From positions 62,001-126,000 of the forward strand of contig WGFM01000021.1 of assembly GCA_015492245.1 (NCBI GenBank): a stretch of 64,000 nucleotides of DNA, read 5' to 3'. Below, in pieces: positions 16,969-26,003 of the stretch. The stretch comes from Deltaproteobacteria bacterium (GTDB lineage Bacteria > Desulfobacterota > GWC2-55-46 > DRQE01). Below the pieces are notes generated by a model that worked only from the letters and a program-made list of their open reading frames with translations, ran no database searches and was not told the origin of the DNA. Position 1 is the first letter of the stretch. Each line of letters starts with the position of its first letter. Made by a program: the position numbers and the translations under genes.

Positions 16969-18282
16969 ATGCAGATAGAGGCAGGCATTTTCGCACTATT
17001 TGTGGACAACAAGACAATCTCTCTTTCGGTTGAAAGGGAAAAGACCATGGAGGATGAAGCCTCATTCAACAGTATTGTGAGGCTTATACACATGCTGGAC
17101 GAAAGAAGCACCGAAGAGGATGAGAACAAAAACACCAATGTGGAAGCATCAGCCCCTGGTGTAAGAATGCACATGGAGGAGGTGAACCAGGCCGACATCG
17201 AAGAAGCGCTTACCACAGAAGAAAAGGAAGTAGACATGGTGCCTGTCAGGAAGGTTAAGGCACGTTCCATGGAGGCTCGTGGTGAGACCTCTAAGGATGC
17301 AAAGATAGAGAAGGATTATGAACTCCATACAGAAAAAATGTATATATCCAGGAAGGGAGACGACAGGCCTCAAGAGGAACCTGTCCCTTCTCTACACAGC
17401 CTGAAGACAGACAGCCCTGCAGAAGAGAACAGGGATGTGATACACCCCTCCGTAAGGCATACAAAGGAAGATGCCATCAGCCCACATTCAGATGGGCTGG
17501 CAGATAATAAGATTGAGCCGACTGTGGAGATGGCAGAAGAGAAGGGTTCACCAGAAAGTGGACACAGGTTCAGGCAAGACAGAGAAGCGCGCCAGGAAGC
17601 CGTCAGCAGAACAGACAAGAGGGTTGAAAGAGATGGCGTGGAACCCTGGCTCAGACACCCTGTTGAGAACACCAGGTTAGAGAAAGGGACACCAGACCAT
17701 ACAGCCAGAAATGACAGAGACGGTGAGCCCGTAAGACACCATGGCACAACACATATGGCCGGAAGGATGGAACATGCTGGTGTTGTGGAGTTTTCTGTGG
17801 AAGCCAGTGGTATCGAGGATACCCTTCTTCTGCCAAGGGATTATGTGAGGAGCGAGGTGCTTGACAAGTTGTCAGGCTATATCACAAAAGTCTATATGAA
17901 AGGCGGCAGGACAGAGGCAAGGCTTGTATTGAACCCGCCAGAGCTTGGGAGACTGCGTATAGAGATAGAGGTTAAGGACTCGAAGGTGGAGACAAGGATA
18001 CTCGTTGAACATCAGCTTGTAAAGGATGTGCTCGACCAGGAGGTGGCAAGGCTCAGAGAGTTGTTCCTCCAGCAGGGTCTGACCCTTGAGAGGTACACCG
18101 TAGAGACCACAACAGGATGGTCTGCCCATAGAGAGGCAGGAAGAAACAACCCATGGCCCCTCAGAAGGCCAGTGGTAAAAGAGGATAGTGTTGAAGAATC
18201 AGGCACAAACACCGATAAGCCCATACACAGTATCCATCGTCATGGCTTCAGTGAAGAGGGTAAGATAAGTGTATTCGCATAA
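16969..18282 (+). CDS. fliK: flagellar hook-length control protein FliK
   Basis: A 437-residue secreted ruler. The N-terminal two thirds are polar, low in hydrophobics and poorly conserved, as in other FliK proteins. The C-terminal domain (about 290-400) has the hook-length motif (RLVLNPPELGRLRIEIEVKD, then LRELFLQQGLTLERYTVE). The frame is open from 16888, but the sigma54 promoter at 16919-16934 lies inside that extension, so ATG 16969 is chosen. It is first in the operon fliK-flgD-flgE. Confidence 0.9.
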   Translation: MQIEAGIFALFVDNKTISLSVEREKTMEDEASFNSIVRLIHMLDERSTEEDENKNTNVEASAPGVRMHMEEVNQADIEEALTTEEKEVDMVPVRKVKARSMEARGETSKDAKIEKDYELHTEKMYISRKGDDRPQEEPVPSLHSLKTDSPAEENRDVIHPSVRHTKEDAISPHSDGLADNKIEPTVEMAEEKGSPESGHRFRQDREARQEAVSRTDKRVERDGVEPWLRHPVENTRLEKGTPDHTARNDRDGEPVRHHGTTHMAGRMEHAGVVEFSVEASGIEDTLLLPRDYVRSEVLDKLSGYITKVYMKGGRTEARLVLNPPELGRLRIEIEVKDSKVETRILVEHQLVKDVLDQEVARLRELFLQQGLTLERYTVETTTGWSAHREAGRNNPWPLRRPVVKEDSVEESGTNTDKPIHSIHRHGFSEEGKISVFA

Positions 18283-18299
18283 ATCAAGGAGGTGAACCG

Positions 18300-18953
18300 A
18301 TGGAAATAGGGGTCTTGAATGGCACCAGTGAGCAGAACCCTGTAAGGCAATATCAGATAAGCAGGGACATGGGTAAAGAGACATTCCTCAAGCTCCTTGT
18401 GGCACAGCTTGAACATCAGGATCCGCTCTCACCCATGGACAACACACAGTTTTTGTCGCAACTTGCCCAGTTCTCAACCCTTGAGGGCATAAACAACCTT
18501 GGCTCAGAGTTCAAGACAGTATCCTCTGGCATAAGCTCGCTCAAGAACTATACTGCCTCTTCGCTTGTGGGAAGGCTCGTAAAGGTTGAAGGCGGGGGAT
18601 TCGAGTTTACTGGAAGTGCGGTAAGACTTGCCTACTCACTCGATGATGATGCCGCAACGGTTACGGTTACCATACGCGATAGCCTTGGCAGACCTGTAAA
18701 GACCATGAATCCCCAGGGCACCGGAAGGGGAGAGTACGAGGTGCTGTGGGATGGCAAGGACAGGCTCGGAAAGACTGTTGCACCAGGGTTTTACCAGATC
18801 GATGTCACAGCCGCCGACAAGACCGGAAACACCATCCAGGCAACCACATACATAATGGAACAGATAAGGGGCCTGAAGCTCGATGGTGATAAGGTCTATG
18901 TAAGTGTTGGTGGAATGACACTTCCACTCGATGACATAAAGGAAATCTATTGA
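18300..18953 (+). CDS. flgD: flagellar hook cap / assembly protein FlgD
   Basis: A 217-residue protein with the conserved N-terminal motif (GKETFLKLLVAQLEHQDPLSPMDNTQFLSQLAQFSTLEG, residues about 24-62) and a C-terminal Tudor/Ig-like part (VTVTIRDSLGRPVKTM...YEVLWDGKDRLGKTVAPGFY). FlgD caps the growing hook. AAGGAGGTGAA precedes the ATG. It lies between fliK and flgE. Confidence 0.95.
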   Translation: MEIGVLNGTSEQNPVRQYQISRDMGKETFLKLLVAQLEHQDPLSPMDNTQFLSQLAQFSTLEGINNLGSEFKTVSSGISSLKNYTASSLVGRLVKVEGGGFEFTGSAVRLAYSLDDDAATVTVTIRDSLGRPVKTMNPQGTGRGEYEVLWDGKDRLGKTVAPGFYQIDVTAADKTGNTIQATTYIMEQIRGLKLDGDKVYVSVGGMTLPLDDIKEIY

Positions 18954-18976
18954 CCTAAACAAAGGAGGTAAGGGCC

Positions 18977-20626
18977 ATGCAGACATCACTGTTTACAGGC
19001 ATAAGCGGGCTTAATGCAAACATGTCGTCTCTGTCTATAATAGGCAACAACATAGCCAATGTGAATACCGTAGGGTTCAAGGCAAGTAGGGCCACCTTTG
19101 CTGACATATTGAGCCAGAGCATAGAGGGTGTTGCAAGCCCCAAGCAGATAGGGCTCGGTGTAACCATGAGCAGTATAGAGAAGATATTCAGCCAGGGTGC
19201 GTTCGAGACCACATCCAGTGGGCTTGATCTTGCCATAAGTGGAAGTGGGTTCTTCATCCTCAAGGACTCAACGGGTACATTCTACTCGAGGGCAGGGCAG
19301 TTCCATATCGATAGAGAGGGCTACCTTGTCAATCCAGAGGGACTGAAGGTGCAGGGATACATGGCCAATGCATCCGGGGTGTTGCAGAATACTGTAACGG
19401 ATGTTCAGCTTTCAACAAGTGCCATAGGACCAAACCCAACGAGCACCATATCTGTTACTGCCAACCTCAACTCCAATGCACCCATAACAGGTTATGTGTT
19501 CACACTGGGCTCAAACGATACCATACGATTCAGCGTGGATGGTGGTATTTCGTGGATAGATGCAAGTCTTGTAAGCGATGGTGGACTTACCGCAGGACTT
19601 GCCTATGATGGTGGCAGTGTGGCAGCAGCCATAAAGAACGCGCTGGAGGTAAAAAATGGAAATACCGACAAATACACGGTGGAATACGATGACCAGAGAG
19701 GAATGTATACCATAACGAATGATACCGGAAATTCAGCCACACTCACAATAGACTGGACAGGCAGTAATGCCGCCACATTGCTTGGTTTCGACAACACAAC
19801 AACCGATACCATAGCCGTTGGCTCCAGTGCCAGTAGCGATGATGCAGGAGGTGCCTTCTTCCTCTCCAACGCTGGTGAGACATCGAACTTCTCGGTGCCA
19901 CTAACGGTCTACGACTCCCTCGGTAACGATCATCTGGTAACCCTCTACTTCAGAAAGGATTCTCTTACCTCCATAGGGAATACCTGGGAGTGGTATGCTG
20001 TGGTGAATGATACCGATACATACAGCGGCAACACGGAGATACAGGCCCAGGGCACCATCACCTTCGATACCAATGGGGCGCTCTACATAGAGAGTGGAAT
20101 AACCTATCCCACAGGCGGATTCGATTTTGCAGGCGGTTCCCAGCTGGACCAGATTATAGATTTTGAGTTCGGCACGAGCATAGCAGAAGGTGGCAAGGGA
20201 ACAGACGGGGTTACCCAGTACGGGGTTGCATCAGGGGTCTCAAGCCTTACCCAGGATGGCTATGCCGCAGGCTCCCTGCAGAGGATTTCGGTGAATCAGG
20301 AGGGTATAATAGAGGGTATATTCTCGAACGGCAGAAGCAGGGTCCTCGCACAGATACTCCTTGCAGATTTCCCCAGTGAGGTTGGACTCGCAAGCGCTGG
20401 AAAGAACCTCTACAGCGAGACCTATGACTCAGGACAGCCACTTCTGGGAAGCCCCGGAACATCGGGAAGGGGTTACATTCAGACAAACACGCTCGAGCTC
20501 TCCAATGTGGATATTGCTCAGGAGTTCGTAAATATGATTACCGCTCAGAGGGGGTTTCAGGCAAACTCAAGGATCATACTTACAACAGACGAAATCCTTG
20601 GTGAGTTGGTAAACCTCAAGCGATAG
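18977..20626 (+). CDS. flgE: flagellar hook protein FlgE
   Basis: A 549-residue hook subunit. It has the N-terminal motif (GLNANMSSLSIIGNNIANVNTVGFKASR), the FlgE domain I region (SGLDLAISGSGFFILKD) and the C-terminal helix (NVDIAQEFVNMITAQRGFQANSRIILTTDEIL). The middle is longer than in the 400-residue enteric protein because of an inserted Ser/Thr/Asp-rich surface domain (about 150-330), as is common in other phyla. It is the last gene before a strong terminator. Confidence 0.95.
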   Translation: MQTSLFTGISGLNANMSSLSIIGNNIANVNTVGFKASRATFADILSQSIEGVASPKQIGLGVTMSSIEKIFSQGAFETTSSGLDLAISGSGFFILKDSTGTFYSRAGQFHIDREGYLVNPEGLKVQGYMANASGVLQNTVTDVQLSTSAIGPNPTSTISVTANLNSNAPITGYVFTLGSNDTIRFSVDGGISWIDASLVSDGGLTAGLAYDGGSVAAAIKNALEVKNGNTDKYTVEYDDQRGMYTITNDTGNSATLTIDWTGSNAATLLGFDNTTTDTIAVGSSASSDDAGGAFFLSNAGETSNFSVPLTVYDSLGNDHLVTLYFRKDSLTSIGNTWEWYAVVNDTDTYSGNTEIQAQGTITFDTNGALYIESGITYPTGGFDFAGGSQLDQIIDFEFGTSIAEGGKGTDGVTQYGVASGVSSLTQDGYAAGSLQRISVNQEGIIEGIFSNGRSRVLAQILLADFPSEVGLASAGKNLYSETYDSGQPLLGSPGTSGRGYIQTNTLELSNVDIAQEFVNMITAQRGFQANSRIILTTDEILGELVNLKR

Positions 20627-20655
20627 GTTCTCTGGCACCTCACCTCCTCCCTCAG

Positions 20656-20690
20656 GGCCAGGCCGCCTTCGAAGGCGGCCTGGCCTTTTT
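20656..20690 (+). terminator. strong rho-independent terminator after flgE
   Basis: A perfect palindrome of two 15-base arms (20656-20670 and 20671-20685, arm GGCCAGGCCGCCTTC), very GC-rich, is followed at once by five T and then GGTTTTG. It separates the fliK-flgD-flgE transcript from the fliL operon. Confidence 0.9.
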
Positions 20691-20706
20691 GGTTTTGTCG
20701 TGGATG

Positions 20707-20743
20707 GTCAGATTTATGACGCATGTAAGTCAAAAGGACTGAC
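20707..20743 (+). repeat. paired GTCA...TGAC inverted repeats upstream of the fliL promoter
   Basis: GTCAGATTTATGAC (20707-20720) and GTCAAAAGGACTGAC (20729-20743) are two interrupted palindromes with the same GTCA/TGAC ends, centred about 22 bases apart and 70-100 bases upstream of the -24/-12 element. That is the usual distance for an NtrC-type enhancer. I do not see the same pattern before the other sigma54 promoters, so the role is a guess. Confidence 0.3.
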
Positions 20744-20806
20744 CCCCGGCCAGCCATGAATATGCAATATGCTGATTTCATTGGGTTTTAATGATACTGC
20801 TGCGAA

Positions 20807-20822
20807 TGGCACAACTATTGCA
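20807..20822 (+). promoter_or_regulatory. sigma54 promoter of the fliL operon
   Basis: TGGCAC-N5-TTGCA with ten bases between GG and GC. The expected start near 20833 leaves a short leader with AAAGGAGG before fliL at 20851. It follows the terminator of flgE and should drive fliL through fliA. Confidence 0.87.
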
Positions 20823-20850
20823 AAATAATTGTAACAAAGGAGGTTCTGAA

Positions 20851-21330
20851 ATGAACAAGAAACTGATCATGATAATAGCAGGGGTTGTGGTGGCACTAAT
20901 TGTTGCAGGAGGTGGGGCCTACTTCATGCTCAAAGGTGGCGCAGGCGCAGGCGGAGGCGGACACACTAAAAGTTCAAAGAGTTCTGGCCATGGTGGAGGA
21001 GGGCATGGTTCGTCAGATACTGCAGATGCCCATAATCTCTACAAACTCGACCCATTCATAGTAAACCTTCAGGACAACTCCGGCACAAGGTATCTCAAGG
21101 TTACGGTAAACCTTGAGCTCGAAGGAGACGGCAGTAAAGAAGATATAGATCGGCTCATGCCCAAGATAAGGGACTCGCTGATAATACTTCTGAGCAGCAA
21201 GAGCTACAACGAGATAGGCTCTGTGGAAGGCAAATACAGGCTGAGAGAAGAGATGGTAGAGAGGATAAATAGCATATTGAAAGATGGTAAGGTCCTGACA
21301 GCATACTTCACAGAGTTCGTTATTCAATAA
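20851..21330 (+). CDS. fliL: flagellar basal body-associated protein FliL
   Basis: A 159-residue protein: one membrane helix (about 4-27), a Gly/His/Ser-rich flexible linker (about 29-62), and a periplasmic domain (YKLDPFIVNLQDNSGTRYLKV...LLSSKSYNEIGSVEGKYRLREEMVERIN...VYFTEFVIQ-like end). FliL rings surround and stabilise the stator. ATG 20851 is chosen over an upstream in-frame start that lies before the sigma54 promoter. The length is typical. Confidence 0.93.
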   Translation: MNKKLIMIIAGVVVALIVAGGGAYFMLKGGAGAGGGGHTKSSKSSGHGGGGHGSSDTADAHNLYKLDPFIVNLQDNSGTRYLKVTVNLELEGDGSKEDIDRLMPKIRDSLIILLSSKSYNEIGSVEGKYRLREEMVERINSILKDGKVLTAYFTEFVIQ

Positions 21331-21350
21331 GGCCACAGGGGAGCTACAAC

Positions 21351-22337
21351 ATGGCAGACCAGATACTTACACAGAACGAGGTGGATGCACTCCTTAAGGG
21401 TATATCCGATGGAAAGATAAAGGTAAGGAAAGAAGAGAAAGAAGAGGGGCCGGGGGAAGAAAAACTTCTCAAGTGGAACTTTGCCAAACACGCCAAGGTG
21501 AAAAGACAGCGCATGCCCGTGCTGGAGATGGTGGCCGACAGGTTCTCAAAAGAGGTACGCCACCCCCTATCTATACTTCTCAAGCAGGACATAGAGGTTA
21601 CACCAGATGGCGTCAGGAGCGAGAGATACGGAGACTTCATAAGACAGCTTCCATTGCCATCGAGCATAAACATGTTCCAGATGCCACCGCTCAAGGGACA
21701 GGGTCTTCTCGTTATAGACCCAAATCTGGCATTCCAGGTGGTGGCAAACTACTTTGGTGGAACATCACGGTTCAACAACAAGGTGGAGGGCAGAGAGTTC
21801 ACCAACATAGAGCAGATGGTCATAAAGAAGTTCATAGCTATCGTCTTCAAACACCTGGCAAATGTGTGGAAGACCATACATCCCATAGAGCTAAAATATG
21901 TCCGCACAGAGACCAACCCACAGTATGTAACCATCATCTCGCCTACAGATACTATGATCATAATAGAGTTCTCAGCAGAGGTGGATGGCATGCAGAACAG
22001 GTTCTACCTGTGTATGCCCTACTTCTCCATAGAGCCCATAAAGGAAAAACTCCATGGTGGCACAGAGGTCATAGAGACGGATCCCCACTGGTCATCACGC
22101 CTTAAGGAGAAGGTTATGACCATACCGCTCACACTCACAGGGGTCATGGGCTATGCAGACCTCATGCTCTCTGAAATAGTGAAACTCAAGGAGGGGGACA
22201 TAATAAGGCTCGATGCAAGAGAGAATGATCCCGTTGAGGTGTTCATAGAGGGTATACCAAAATTTATAGCAAGGGCTGGACTTGTGGGAAAAAACTACTC
22301 GCTTGAGATACTGGCGGCAATCAAGGAAGGAGGTTGA
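21351..22337 (+). CDS. fliM: flagellar motor switch protein FliM
   Basis: A 328-residue C-ring protein. The N-terminus starts with the CheY-binding segment (ILTQNEVDALLKGISDG). The middle CheC-like domain has the GGTSRFNNKVEGREFT region, and the C-terminal SPOA domain ends with GLVGKNYSLEILAAI. Phospho-CheY binding here changes rotation. It overlaps the region before fliN. Confidence 0.96.
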   Translation: MADQILTQNEVDALLKGISDGKIKVRKEEKEEGPGEEKLLKWNFAKHAKVKRQRMPVLEMVADRFSKEVRHPLSILLKQDIEVTPDGVRSERYGDFIRQLPLPSSINMFQMPPLKGQGLLVIDPNLAFQVVANYFGGTSRFNNKVEGREFTNIEQMVIKKFIAIVFKHLANVWKTIHPIELKYVRTETNPQYVTIISPTDTMIIIEFSAEVDGMQNRFYLCMPYFSIEPIKEKLHGGTEVIETDPHWSSRLKEKVMTIPLTLTGVMGYADLMLSEIVKLKEGDIIRLDARENDPVEVFIEGIPKFIARAGLVGKNYSLEILAAIKEGG

Positions 22338-22342
22338 AGGAA

Positions 22343-22765
22343 ATGGTGGAAGATGCAAAGAGTGTGGAAGAAGAAGGCCAGCAGACAACAAACCATCAGC
22401 AAGGCCAGGAGCATGGCTCAGGCTCTGCAGATGGTGCCGGTAAGGAAGAGCTGAAGGACCCGAACTTCTCTGAGCTTGGCGGAGAGACCAGGGGGGGAGC
22501 AACAATATCCAACATAGATATGATTATGGACATACCTGTTACCGTAAGTGTGGAACTCGGCAGAACGAAACTCCTCATAAGTGAGCTGCTCGGGCTCGGG
22601 CAGGGTTCTGTTGTAGAGCTCAAAAAACTTGCCGGTGAACCGGTGGAGGTGCTGGTGAATGGAAAGCTTATCGCAAGGGGAGAAGTGGTGGTGGTCGATG
22701 AAAAGTTCGGTATAAAACTCACAGACATTGTAAGCATTACAGAAAGGATAAACAGGCTGAAATGA
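22343..22765 (+). CDS. fliN: flagellar motor switch protein FliN
   Basis: A 140-residue protein: an acidic, Gln/Gly-rich N-terminus of about 50 residues, then the SPOA domain (MIMDIPVTVSVELGRTKLLISELLGLGQGSVVELKKLAGEPVEVLVNGKLIARGEVVVVDEKFGIKLTDI region). It completes the C ring with FliM. ATG 22343 follows GGAGG at 9 bases; TTG 22334 in the same frame is less likely. Its stop overlaps the fliO start (ATGA). Confidence 0.94.
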   Translation: MVEDAKSVEEEGQQTTNHQQGQEHGSGSADGAGKEELKDPNFSELGGETRGGATISNIDMIMDIPVTVSVELGRTKLLISELLGLGQGSVVELKKLAGEPVEVLVNGKLIARGEVVVVDEKFGIKLTDIVSITERINRLK

Positions 22766-23142
22766 TGGAGTCCTATGGCTATCAGCTTCTGAAGGTGGTT
22801 GCAAGCCTCCTTGTAGTACTCGGGCTTATGGGAGGTGTGATGGCTGTCTTGAAATTCTTCATGCAGAAAAGAGGGAACGGTGGTGCAGGCAGACTGCCTG
22901 TGAAGATACTCGGAAGAGGTTTCATAGGCTACAAGAAAGACATAGTGGTCGTGGATGTGGCTGGCGAAACGCTCATACTGGGCATTACGGCAGACAGCAT
23001 TGTGTGTCTTGGAAGGCTTGAAGACAGGGCAGCCGTGGAAAGGTTCAAAAAAGGGGAAAAGACAGAGAACAACCCGCTTATAGAGAGGATTCTGAGCAAG
23101 CTCAATGAGCCTGCGATAAAACGCAAGAGGGCTACAGGGTAG
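22762..23142 (+). CDS. fliO: flagellar export apparatus assembly protein FliO
   Basis: A 126-residue membrane protein with one N-terminal helix (about 6-29) and a small cytoplasmic domain (RLPVKILGRGFIGYKKDIVVVDVAGETLILGITADSI region). FliO helps build the FliP ring of the export gate. It overlaps fliN by 4 bases and lies 3 bases before fliP. Confidence 0.85.
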   Translation: MMESYGYQLLKVVASLLVVLGLMGGVMAVLKFFMQKRGNGGAGRLPVKILGRGFIGYKKDIVVVDVAGETLILGITADSIVCLGRLEDRAAVERFKKGEKTENNPLIERILSKLNEPAIKRKRATG

Positions 23143-23145
23143 AAG

Positions 23146-23877
23146 ATGAGGTGTATGGCTATTATCCTTACAATTGTTGTAACACTTGTGTTTCCTGCAC
23201 TGGTTCCTGCACAAACACCACAGATAACACTGAGCCTCGGTGACGTGGATGAAGGGCTTGGTCCGGCAATTCAAATAGTCATACTGCTTACCATACTCAC
23301 TCTACTTCCATCCGTACTCATAATGATGACCTCCTTTACAAGGCTCATCATAGTATTCTCTCTTCTGAGGCAGGCCCTGGGGGTTCAGCATGCCCCACCA
23401 AACCAGGTGCTCATAGGGATGGCGTTGTTTCTCACCATGTTCATAATGCATCCAACTTTCAGCAAGGTCAACACACTTGCCATAGAGCCTTACAGGGACG
23501 GAACGATAGGTGTGGAAGAGGCCCTTACAAGATCTTCAGAGCCACTCAAGGAGTTTATGCTAAACAATGTCAGGGAGAAGGAACTCATCCTTTTTTCCAA
23601 ACTCTCCGGCAAGGAGTATGGGTCAAAAGAAGAGCTGCCATTCCATGTGGTGGTGCCTGCGTTCGTCATAAGTGAGCTCAAGACGGCCTTCCAGATAGGG
23701 TTTCTCATATACCTGCCATTTCTCGTAATAGACATGGTCATAGCGAGTGTCTTGATGTCCATGGGTATGATGATGCTGCCACCTGTTATGATTTCATTGC
23801 CATTCAAGCTATTGCTCTTTGTGCTCGTAGATGGGTGGTATCTGCTCGTTGGCTCACTTGTGGAGGGTTTCAACTGA
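23146..23877 (+). CDS. fliP: flagellar export gate protein FliP
   Basis: A 243-residue membrane protein with an N-terminal signal segment and about four membrane helices. Signature stretches are LLTILTLLPSVLIMMTSFTRLIIVFSLLRQALG and FQIGFLIYLPFLVIDMVIASVLMSMGMMML regions. FliP forms the export channel core with FliQ and FliR. The order fliO-P-Q-R is standard. Confidence 0.96.
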   Translation: MRCMAIILTIVVTLVFPALVPAQTPQITLSLGDVDEGLGPAIQIVILLTILTLLPSVLIMMTSFTRLIIVFSLLRQALGVQHAPPNQVLIGMALFLTMFIMHPTFSKVNTLAIEPYRDGTIGVEEALTRSSEPLKEFMLNNVREKELILFSKLSGKEYGSKEELPFHVVVPAFVISELKTAFQIGFLIYLPFLVIDMVIASVLMSMGMMMLPPVMISLPFKLLLFVLVDGWYLLVGSLVEGFN

Positions 23878-23890
23878 TGGAGGGTTCGGT

Positions 23891-24160
23891 ATGACACCAG
23901 AGTTCGTGGCAACCATAGGCAGACACACGATAGAGGTGGCACTGATGGTAAGTGCTCCCATACTCATAGCCGGCATGGTGGTGGGACTTGTTGTCAGCAT
24001 ACTCCAGGCGGTAACACAGATACAGGAGATGACATTGACATTTGTCCCGAAGATTATAGCAGTATTCATAGCACTCATCATATTCGCCCCATGGATGATG
24101 GAGGCGATGGTGCGGTTTACAGCCGAGATACTGAACAACCTGCCACTATACATAAGGTAG
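23891..24160 (+). CDS. fliQ: flagellar export gate protein FliQ
   Basis: An 89-residue protein with two membrane helices and the FliQ signature (LVVSILQAVTQIQEMTLTFVPK). The frame is open further upstream inside fliP, but ATG 23891 follows a GGAGGG site and gives the family's standard length. Confidence 0.94.
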   Translation: MTPEFVATIGRHTIEVALMVSAPILIAGMVVGLVVSILQAVTQIQEMTLTFVPKIIAVFIALIIFAPWMMEAMVRFTAEILNNLPLYIR

Positions 24161-24164
24161 AGAT

Positions 24165-24935
24165 ATGGAGCTACTCGGGTTCGCCATAGACAATGCAACC
24201 ACATTCATGTTCGTATTTGTAAGGACCATATCCATACTCGTCGTTACCCCTGTGCTCGGCTCATGGGGGGTGCCTGTAAGGATGAAGGTGGCACTCTCGG
24301 TGATACTGGCACTCACTTTAACATCCGTCATTCCGCCTGTTGGTATGCCAGAGGATCTTGTGGGGCTTCTGTTTATAGTCTTTTCAGAGGTGCTTTTCGG
24401 TGTAACCATAGGGCTTCTCATAAAGTTCATATTCACAGGCGTTGAGTTTGCCGGGCAGATAAGTGGTTTTCAGATGGGGCTTGGAATGGCAAATGTGTAT
24501 GACCCCATAAACAGTGTGCAGATAACGGTTATAGGAAGGTTCCTCGGAATGATGGCCATGCTCGTCTTTATAGCCATGGATGGACACCTTCTCATAATAC
24601 AGACCCTGTGGAGCAGTTTCATCCATGTGCCACCTGCAGGGTTTACTATGAACGGCAGAATGATAGCCCATATAGTGGAGTTCTCAGGGGTGGTCTTCGA
24701 GATAGCGGTAAAGCTTGCAGCCCCTGTTGTTGCAACACTTATATTCATAAATGCGGTGCTCGGCATAATGGCAAGAACAGTGCCACAGCTCAACATGTTC
24801 GTGGTGGGCTTTGCCATAACCATAATGGCAGGACTCTTTATCATAGCCATGTCAATGCCCCTTACAGAGTATGTGATAAGGGGTTTCCTGGACAGGATGT
24901 GGCTTGATGTAGCACGCTTCATAAGGATTGCATAG
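24165..24935 (+). CDS. fliR: flagellar export gate protein FliR
   Basis: A 256-residue protein with six or more membrane helices, matching FliR in length. Family features include an FVRTISILVVTPVLGSWGVP start and GLGMANVYDPINSVQITVIGRFL in the middle. It completes the FliPQR channel. It lies 4 bases after fliQ and 2 bases before flhB. Confidence 0.95.
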   Translation: MELLGFAIDNATTFMFVFVRTISILVVTPVLGSWGVPVRMKVALSVILALTLTSVIPPVGMPEDLVGLLFIVFSEVLFGVTIGLLIKFIFTGVEFAGQISGFQMGLGMANVYDPINSVQITVIGRFLGMMAMLVFIAMDGHLLIIQTLWSSFIHVPPAGFTMNGRMIAHIVEFSGVVFEIAVKLAAPVVATLIFINAVLGIMARTVPQLNMFVVGFAITIMAGLFIIAMSMPLTEYVIRGFLDRMWLDVARFIRIA

Positions 24936-24937
24936 CC

Positions 24938-25999
24938 ATGGCAGATGACTGGAAGGAAAAGACCGAAGCGCCTACGCAGAAAAAGAGGGACGAGGCAAGA
25001 GAAAGTGGAGATGTGGCCACCAGCCGGGAGGTTGCAACCTTCTTCGTGATAATGGGTGGGCTGGTGGTGATCTGGTTTGCAGGGGTGAAGATGCTCGAAG
25101 GCATGGGTGTGTTTATGAAACACTCGCTCAGCTTAAGCAACGCAGACTTTACAGCACATGGCATTCAGAGGTTGTTGGAGTCCACCATAGAAGACCTTGC
25201 ATGGATAGTAGCCCCCATACTGATAATCCCTGTGTTCGGTGTGGCAGCCTTTCTGGTGCAGAACGGCTGGCTGTGGACATCCAAACCACTGACACCAAAT
25301 CTTGCCAAGCTCAATCCTGTCGAGGGAGCAAAGAAGATATTCTCCGCAGCAGCCTTTGCAGAGCTTTTCAAGTCCCTTGTGAAGATAGCAATTCTACTGT
25401 GGGTGGTCGTAGATTGCGTGAGGGACGAGTGGCAGAACATACCACTGCTTGTGGATATGGACCCATGGTCCACATTCGCCTATGGAGGAAAACTTACCCT
25501 CAAGGTGGTTGTCAACTCGGCATGGGTGCTCGGGCTTATAGCACTGCTCGACTATATGTTCCAGCGCTGGCAGTATGAGAGGAAGTTGAGGATGTCAAAG
25601 GAAGAGGTGAAGGAGGAATCGAAAAATACAGAGGGAGACCCGCTTGTAAAGGTGAGGATAAGAAGTGTGCAGCGTCAGCTCGCACGCCAGAGGATGATGG
25701 AGAGTGTCAAAGAGGCAGATGTGGTCGTGAGAAATCCCACACATGTGGCTGTTGCCCTGAAATACGACAGGGCGAAGATGAGGGCACCAAAAGTGGTGGC
25801 AAAGGGAAGAGGACTTGTGGCAGAGAAGATAATAGAGATAGCACATAAACACGATGTGCCAGTGGTGGAGAACAGAGAGCTTGCCAGAACACTCTTTAAA
25901 CTCGTTGAGATAGGCATGGAGATACCTGCCACACTCTACAGGGCTGTGGCAGAACTACTCGCATATGTGTATTCGGTAAGAAGAGGTGTGAGGGGATAG
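24938..25999 (+). CDS. flhB: flagellar export switch protein FlhB
   Basis: A 353-residue protein: a basic N-terminus (EKTEAPTQKKRDEARESGDV), four membrane helices, and a cytoplasmic domain with the self-cleaving NPTH at residues 266-269 (VVRNPTHVAVALKYD). Cleavage between Asn and Pro switches export from hook to filament subunits, together with FliK. All key residues are present. Confidence 0.96.
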   Translation: MADDWKEKTEAPTQKKRDEARESGDVATSREVATFFVIMGGLVVIWFAGVKMLEGMGVFMKHSLSLSNADFTAHGIQRLLESTIEDLAWIVAPILIIPVFGVAAFLVQNGWLWTSKPLTPNLAKLNPVEGAKKIFSAAAFAELFKSLVKIAILLWVVVDCVRDEWQNIPLLVDMDPWSTFAYGGKLTLKVVVNSAWVLGLIALLDYMFQRWQYERKLRMSKEEVKEESKNTEGDPLVKVRIRSVQRQLARQRMMESVKEADVVVRNPTHVAVALKYDRAKMRAPKVVAKGRGLVAEKIIEIAHKHDVPVVENRELARTLFKLVEIGMEIPATLYRAVAELLAYVYSVRRGVRG

Positions 26000-26003
26000 A
26001 AGG

